Shown: one piece after another, positions 61,612 through 64,000 of the stretch
How the letters are laid out: each line of letters opens with the position of its first letter
Numbering within the stretch: position 1 is the first letter of the stretch
Source: G963674665 sp963674665
GTDB taxonomy: Bacteria > Desulfobacterota > Desulfovibrionia > Desulfovibrionales > Desulfovibrionaceae
Reading direction: 5' to 3'
DNA: 64,000 nt
NCBI GenBank assembly: GCA_963674665.2
Contig: CAXXPL010000011.1
Location: forward strand, 124,001 to 188,000
Translations under genes and position numbers: made by a program
The notes under the pieces: model-generated
What the model saw: only the letters and a program-made list of their open reading frames with translations
The model's database searches: none
What the model was told of the DNA's origin: nothing

Positions 61612-62379
61612 ATGAAACTGTATTCCTGGAATGTGAACGGATACCGCGCTGTTTTGAAAAAGGGGTTCTGGGACTGGTACAACCAGACCGAAGCCGATGT
61701 GGTGAACCTGCAGGAGATCAAGGTCACCCCCGAGCAACTCAAGGATGACGACTACCCCCCCGAGGGCGTGAAGACCTTCTGGAACCCCAGCAAGGTGAAA
61801 AAAGGGTATTCCGGAGTGGCCAGCTTCTGCACCGTGGAGCCTGTCAACCATTCCACGGGCCTGAACGATGAAAAGTATCAAGGTGAGGGACGTTGCCTGC
61901 TCCTGGAGTTCGACGCCTTTTATCTCTTCAACATCTATTACCCCAATGGCCAGAAGGACGACGAGAGGTTGCAGTACAAGCTGGGGTATTACGACGCCTT
62001 TCTGGACATGGCCGAGGAGTTGCGCAAGACCAAGCCAATAGTGGTGTGCGGCGACTTCAACACCGCGCACAAGGAGATCGACATCGCCCGCCCCAAGGAA
62101 AACGAGAAGGTCTCCGGTTTTCTGCCCATCGAGCGCGCCTGGCTGGACAAGTTCGTGGAGCACGGCTACGTGGACACCCTGCGCATGTTCGAGCCGGAAA
62201 CCCCGGAGCTCTATACCTGGTGGTCCTTTCGCGCCAACGCCAGGGCCAGGAACGTTGGCTGGCGGCTGGACTATTTCTTTGTCTCCGAAGAACTCGGGGG
62301 CAAGGTCAAGCGGGCCTGGATCGAACCAGGTGTCATGGGCTCGGACCACTGCCCCGTGGGGCTCGAGCTGGACGTGTAG
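61612..62379 (+). CDS. xthA: Exodeoxyribonuclease III
   Basis: A 255-residue AP endonuclease/3'-exonuclease of the XthA family, acting in base-excision repair. Conserved sites are SWNVNGYRA (Asn 7), LQEIKV (Glu 35, metal), VVCGDFNTAH (Asp-Asn), YTWWSFRANARARNVGWRLD and MGSDHCPVGLEL (the catalytic Asp-His). Full length and intact. A GAGGCGGAAC stretch just before ATG 61612 serves as ribosome site. A glycosyltransferase gene starts 7 nt after the stop. Confidence 0.97.
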   Translation: MKLYSWNVNGYRAVLKKGFWDWYNQTEADVVNLQEIKVTPEQLKDDDYPPEGVKTFWNPSKVKKGYSGVASFCTVEPVNHSTGLNDEKYQGEGRCLLLEFDAFYLFNIYYPNGQKDDERLQYKLGYYDAFLDMAEELRKTKPIVVCGDFNTAHKEIDIARPKENEKVSGFLPIERAWLDKFVEHGYVDTLRMFEPETPELYTWWSFRANARARNVGWRLDYFFVSEELGGKVKRAWIEPGVMGSDHCPVGLELDV

Positions 62380-62386
62380 TCTGGGC

Positions 62387-64000
62387 ATGGGGATCTTGCC
62401 GGTGGCTGAACATTCTCTGCGCTATGAGCCGCTCCATGACCTGGAGCCGGGTACTTCGGGCCAGTGGATCGCCACCGGGACGCATCCCTGGTTCAGGCTC
62501 GGGGGCCTGGACGCTCCCTTGTCGCCAGGCTGGTACCGACTCCGAATGAACCTGCGCCGCGCCCCCAGATATGGAGAGGCCAGACTCCGACTGCTCCAGC
62601 CGGAGCAATCGGGTAGTGGAGAATCACTGTATCTGCGGCTTCCATGCAAAGGGGCGGGCAGGGTGGATCATGTGTTCCGCCTTCCCTGCCGCGTTACAGG
62701 GCTGGAGTTCCAACCCTTTGCCGGGCTGGGCGTGGTTACCCTCATGGAAGGGCTCGTTCGACTGGAGAGGATCTCCCGGCTTTCAAGAATCCTGCGCATG
62801 GCCGGAGCGGTTGCGGAAGAGCTTTTTTCGGGCAAGGGGCTGTGGTCGCTGCGCTGGCACCCACCTTATGTAAGGGGCGCGGATGTTGTGCTGCGCAAAC
62901 CGTTCTGCACCCTGGAGCGATTATACGCGCGTATGCAACGCCGTGTTGCTCGCCCCGCGGTTCCTTTCTCCGAGTATCACGAATGGTCGCGCCTGCGGGA
63001 GCGCGGGCAGGAAAAGCGCTTTGCCGCCAGGGGAAGCGGTGCCCCCGCTCCTGTCTGCGTGGTGGTGGACGTCTGCGAACCGCACAGCAGGGAAGACCTG
63101 GACGCCACGCTGTCCTCTGTACAAGAAACGCGCAGGCCTTTTGCGCGGGTGGTTCTGCTGGGACAGGATATCGCCCCCCCAGGGGTGGAGATATTCACCG
63201 GCTGCCATGGCAACGCCGCGTGGGAGCGCCTCGACTCCATCCTGGGAGGGGTCCGGGGGGAGCATATCTGGCTCCTGAGGCCGGGAGAGCGGGTACACTC
63301 ACTGAGCGCCGACTTCCTTGCCCGGGCTTTGGACAATGAGCAGGGCAATGCAGCGGATCTGGTCTGTGTGTTCGGAGACGAGGATTCCATCGCCCTTGAC
63401 GGAAGACGCTCCGCCCCCCTGCTCAAACCGGGCTGGGATCCGGTGCTGGGGGCAAGGTACAATCTCCTCGGTCCGGCCGCCCTGTACTCCGCGGCATGGC
63501 TGCGCCAGACCAAGGGCACTGCCGGAGAGTGGGACGCCCTGCGGCTGGAGTTCGCCCAGGCCGTATCGAGTTTGCCGGAATCGCGAATTCTTCACCTGCC
63601 CCATGTCCTGATGCACATCCCTGAGGGACACAGGATAGCGGGGCGGGATCCTGTCTGCTCCACATGTTCCCTGGACCTGCCGGAGCCGCTTCCAAGCGTG
63701 TCCGTGATCATCCCCACTCGGGACGGGGTGAGGCACCTCCGTCCCTGTGTGGAGAGCATGCGCTCGCTCACCGACTATTCCGAGTTCGAAATCCTGGTGC
63801 TGGACAACGGCAGCCGTACTCCCGAAACCCTGGATTACCTCGCGGAGCAGGCAGGCAATGGAAGCATTCGAGTGGAGCGGGCCGACTTCCCCTTCAACTA
63901 CTCCCGATTGAACAACCTCGGCGCTTCCCTGGCCCGGGGAGACATCCTGGTATTCTGCAACGACGATCTCGAGGTTCTGGACAAGGGGTGGCTGCGCGAG
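62387..64000 (+). CDS. GT2-family glycosyltransferase, partial (runs off window end)
   Basis: An open frame of 538 codons without a stop. The first ~220 residues look like a carbohydrate-binding-like beta domain and helices (YRLRMNLRRAPRYGEARLRL). A degenerate GT-A-like part (about 225-420) has PVCVVVDVCEPHSREDLDAT. From about 435 a canonical GT2 domain starts: SVSVIIPTRDGVRHLRPCVE, EILVLDNGSRTPETL, FPFNYSRLNNLGASLARGDI and CNDDLEVLD. The NDDLE matches the DxD-type metal site. Such proteins build O-antigen or other surface glycans. The ribosome site for ATG 62387 is weak and the start could lie downstream. Confidence 0.85.
   Translation, partial: MGILPVAEHSLRYEPLHDLEPGTSGQWIATGTHPWFRLGGLDAPLSPGWYRLRMNLRRAPRYGEARLRLLQPEQSGSGESLYLRLPCKGAGRVDHVFRLPCRVTGLEFQPFAGLGVVTLMEGLVRLERISRLSRILRMAGAVAEELFSGKGLWSLRWHPPYVRGADVVLRKPFCTLERLYARMQRRVARPAVPFSEYHEWSRLRERGQEKRFAARGSGAPAPVCVVVDVCEPHSREDLDATLSSVQETRRPFARVVLLGQDIAPPGVEIFTGCHGNAAWERLDSILGGVRGEHIWLLRPGERVHSLSADFLARALDNEQGNAADLVCVFGDEDSIALDGRRSAPLLKPGWDPVLGARYNLLGPAALYSAAWLRQTKGTAGEWDALRLEFAQAVSSLPESRILHLPHVLMHIPEGHRIAGRDPVCSTCSLDLPEPLPSVSVIIPTRDGVRHLRPCVESMRSLTDYSEFEILVLDNGSRTPETLDYLAEQAGNGSIRVERADFPFNYSRLNNLGASLARGDILVFCNDDLEVLDKGWLRE

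Overview
The window is a GC-rich bacterial chromosome segment that most resembles a sulfate-reducing deltaproteobacterium of the Desulfovibrionaceae. The pointers are a Desulfovibrio-type bacterioferritin, TRAP transporters, QueH, a DUF169 protein, a LysR/DUF1127 pair, a type-I MetAP with an N-terminal SEC-C motif, and G-rich hairpin terminators behind many genes. This is inference from gene content; no rRNA or tRNA is present to fix the taxonomy.

Layout. 1-4.6 kb: a sugar-acid (hexuronate/altronate) catabolic region on the minus strand, with a partial TRAP substrate-binding protein, a KDPG-type aldolase, an IclR regulator and UxaA altronate dehydratase. 5.3-9.7 kb: a frameshifted exported protein, methionine aminopeptidase, a DUF4105 membrane protein, then a junkyard made of a decayed YddA/SbmA-type ABC transporter, an IS630 transposase tail and an orphan PEP-CTERM tail. 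9.9-15.9 kb: tex and a moxR-DUF58-DUF4129 operon. 16-17.4 kb: two convergent pseudogenes (alpha/beta hydrolase and HlyD-type adaptor). 18-23.3 kb: a large soluble double-Cache protein, a sugar amidotransferase and a CgeB-like glycosyltransferase. 23.4-24.2 kb: a broken DASS anion transporter. 24.5-26.1 kb: DUF1127, LysR and an AhpD-like protein. 26.5-29.7 kb: an SsuABC/TauABC-like ABC importer operon with an unrecognised fourth gene. 29.9-35.6 kb: a small exported protein, a tandem universal stress protein, a complete TRAP system (dctPQM) and a DUF169 protein. 36-38.9 kb: an Hsp20-Lon pair. 38.9-40.2 kb: an AT-rich membrane-protein gene and a TGA-interrupted mini-ORF. 40.3-48.8 kb: a minus-strand housekeeping block (DUF2156, MATE, HemW, QueH, SGNH hydrolase, RNase G, radical SAM). 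49-53.3 kb: an orphan Eco57I-like DNA methylase, TrmI and GlpX. 53.7-59.4 kb: bacterioferritin followed by three tandem acidic Gly-Asp repeat proteins. 59.5-64 kb: MFS transporter, M15 peptidase, exonuclease III and the start of a GT2 glycosyltransferase.

Three things stand out. First, the tandem repeat-protein trio: the middle gene is a mosaic, its 5' part matching gene 3 and its 3' part matching gene 1 without gaps for about 950 bp. Second, a ~154-bp palindromic MITE-like element occurs three times, each copy placed within a few bases of a stop codon and between convergent genes. Third, an unusually high density of decayed loci, at least seven in 40 kb, suggests ongoing gene loss or local sequence errors.
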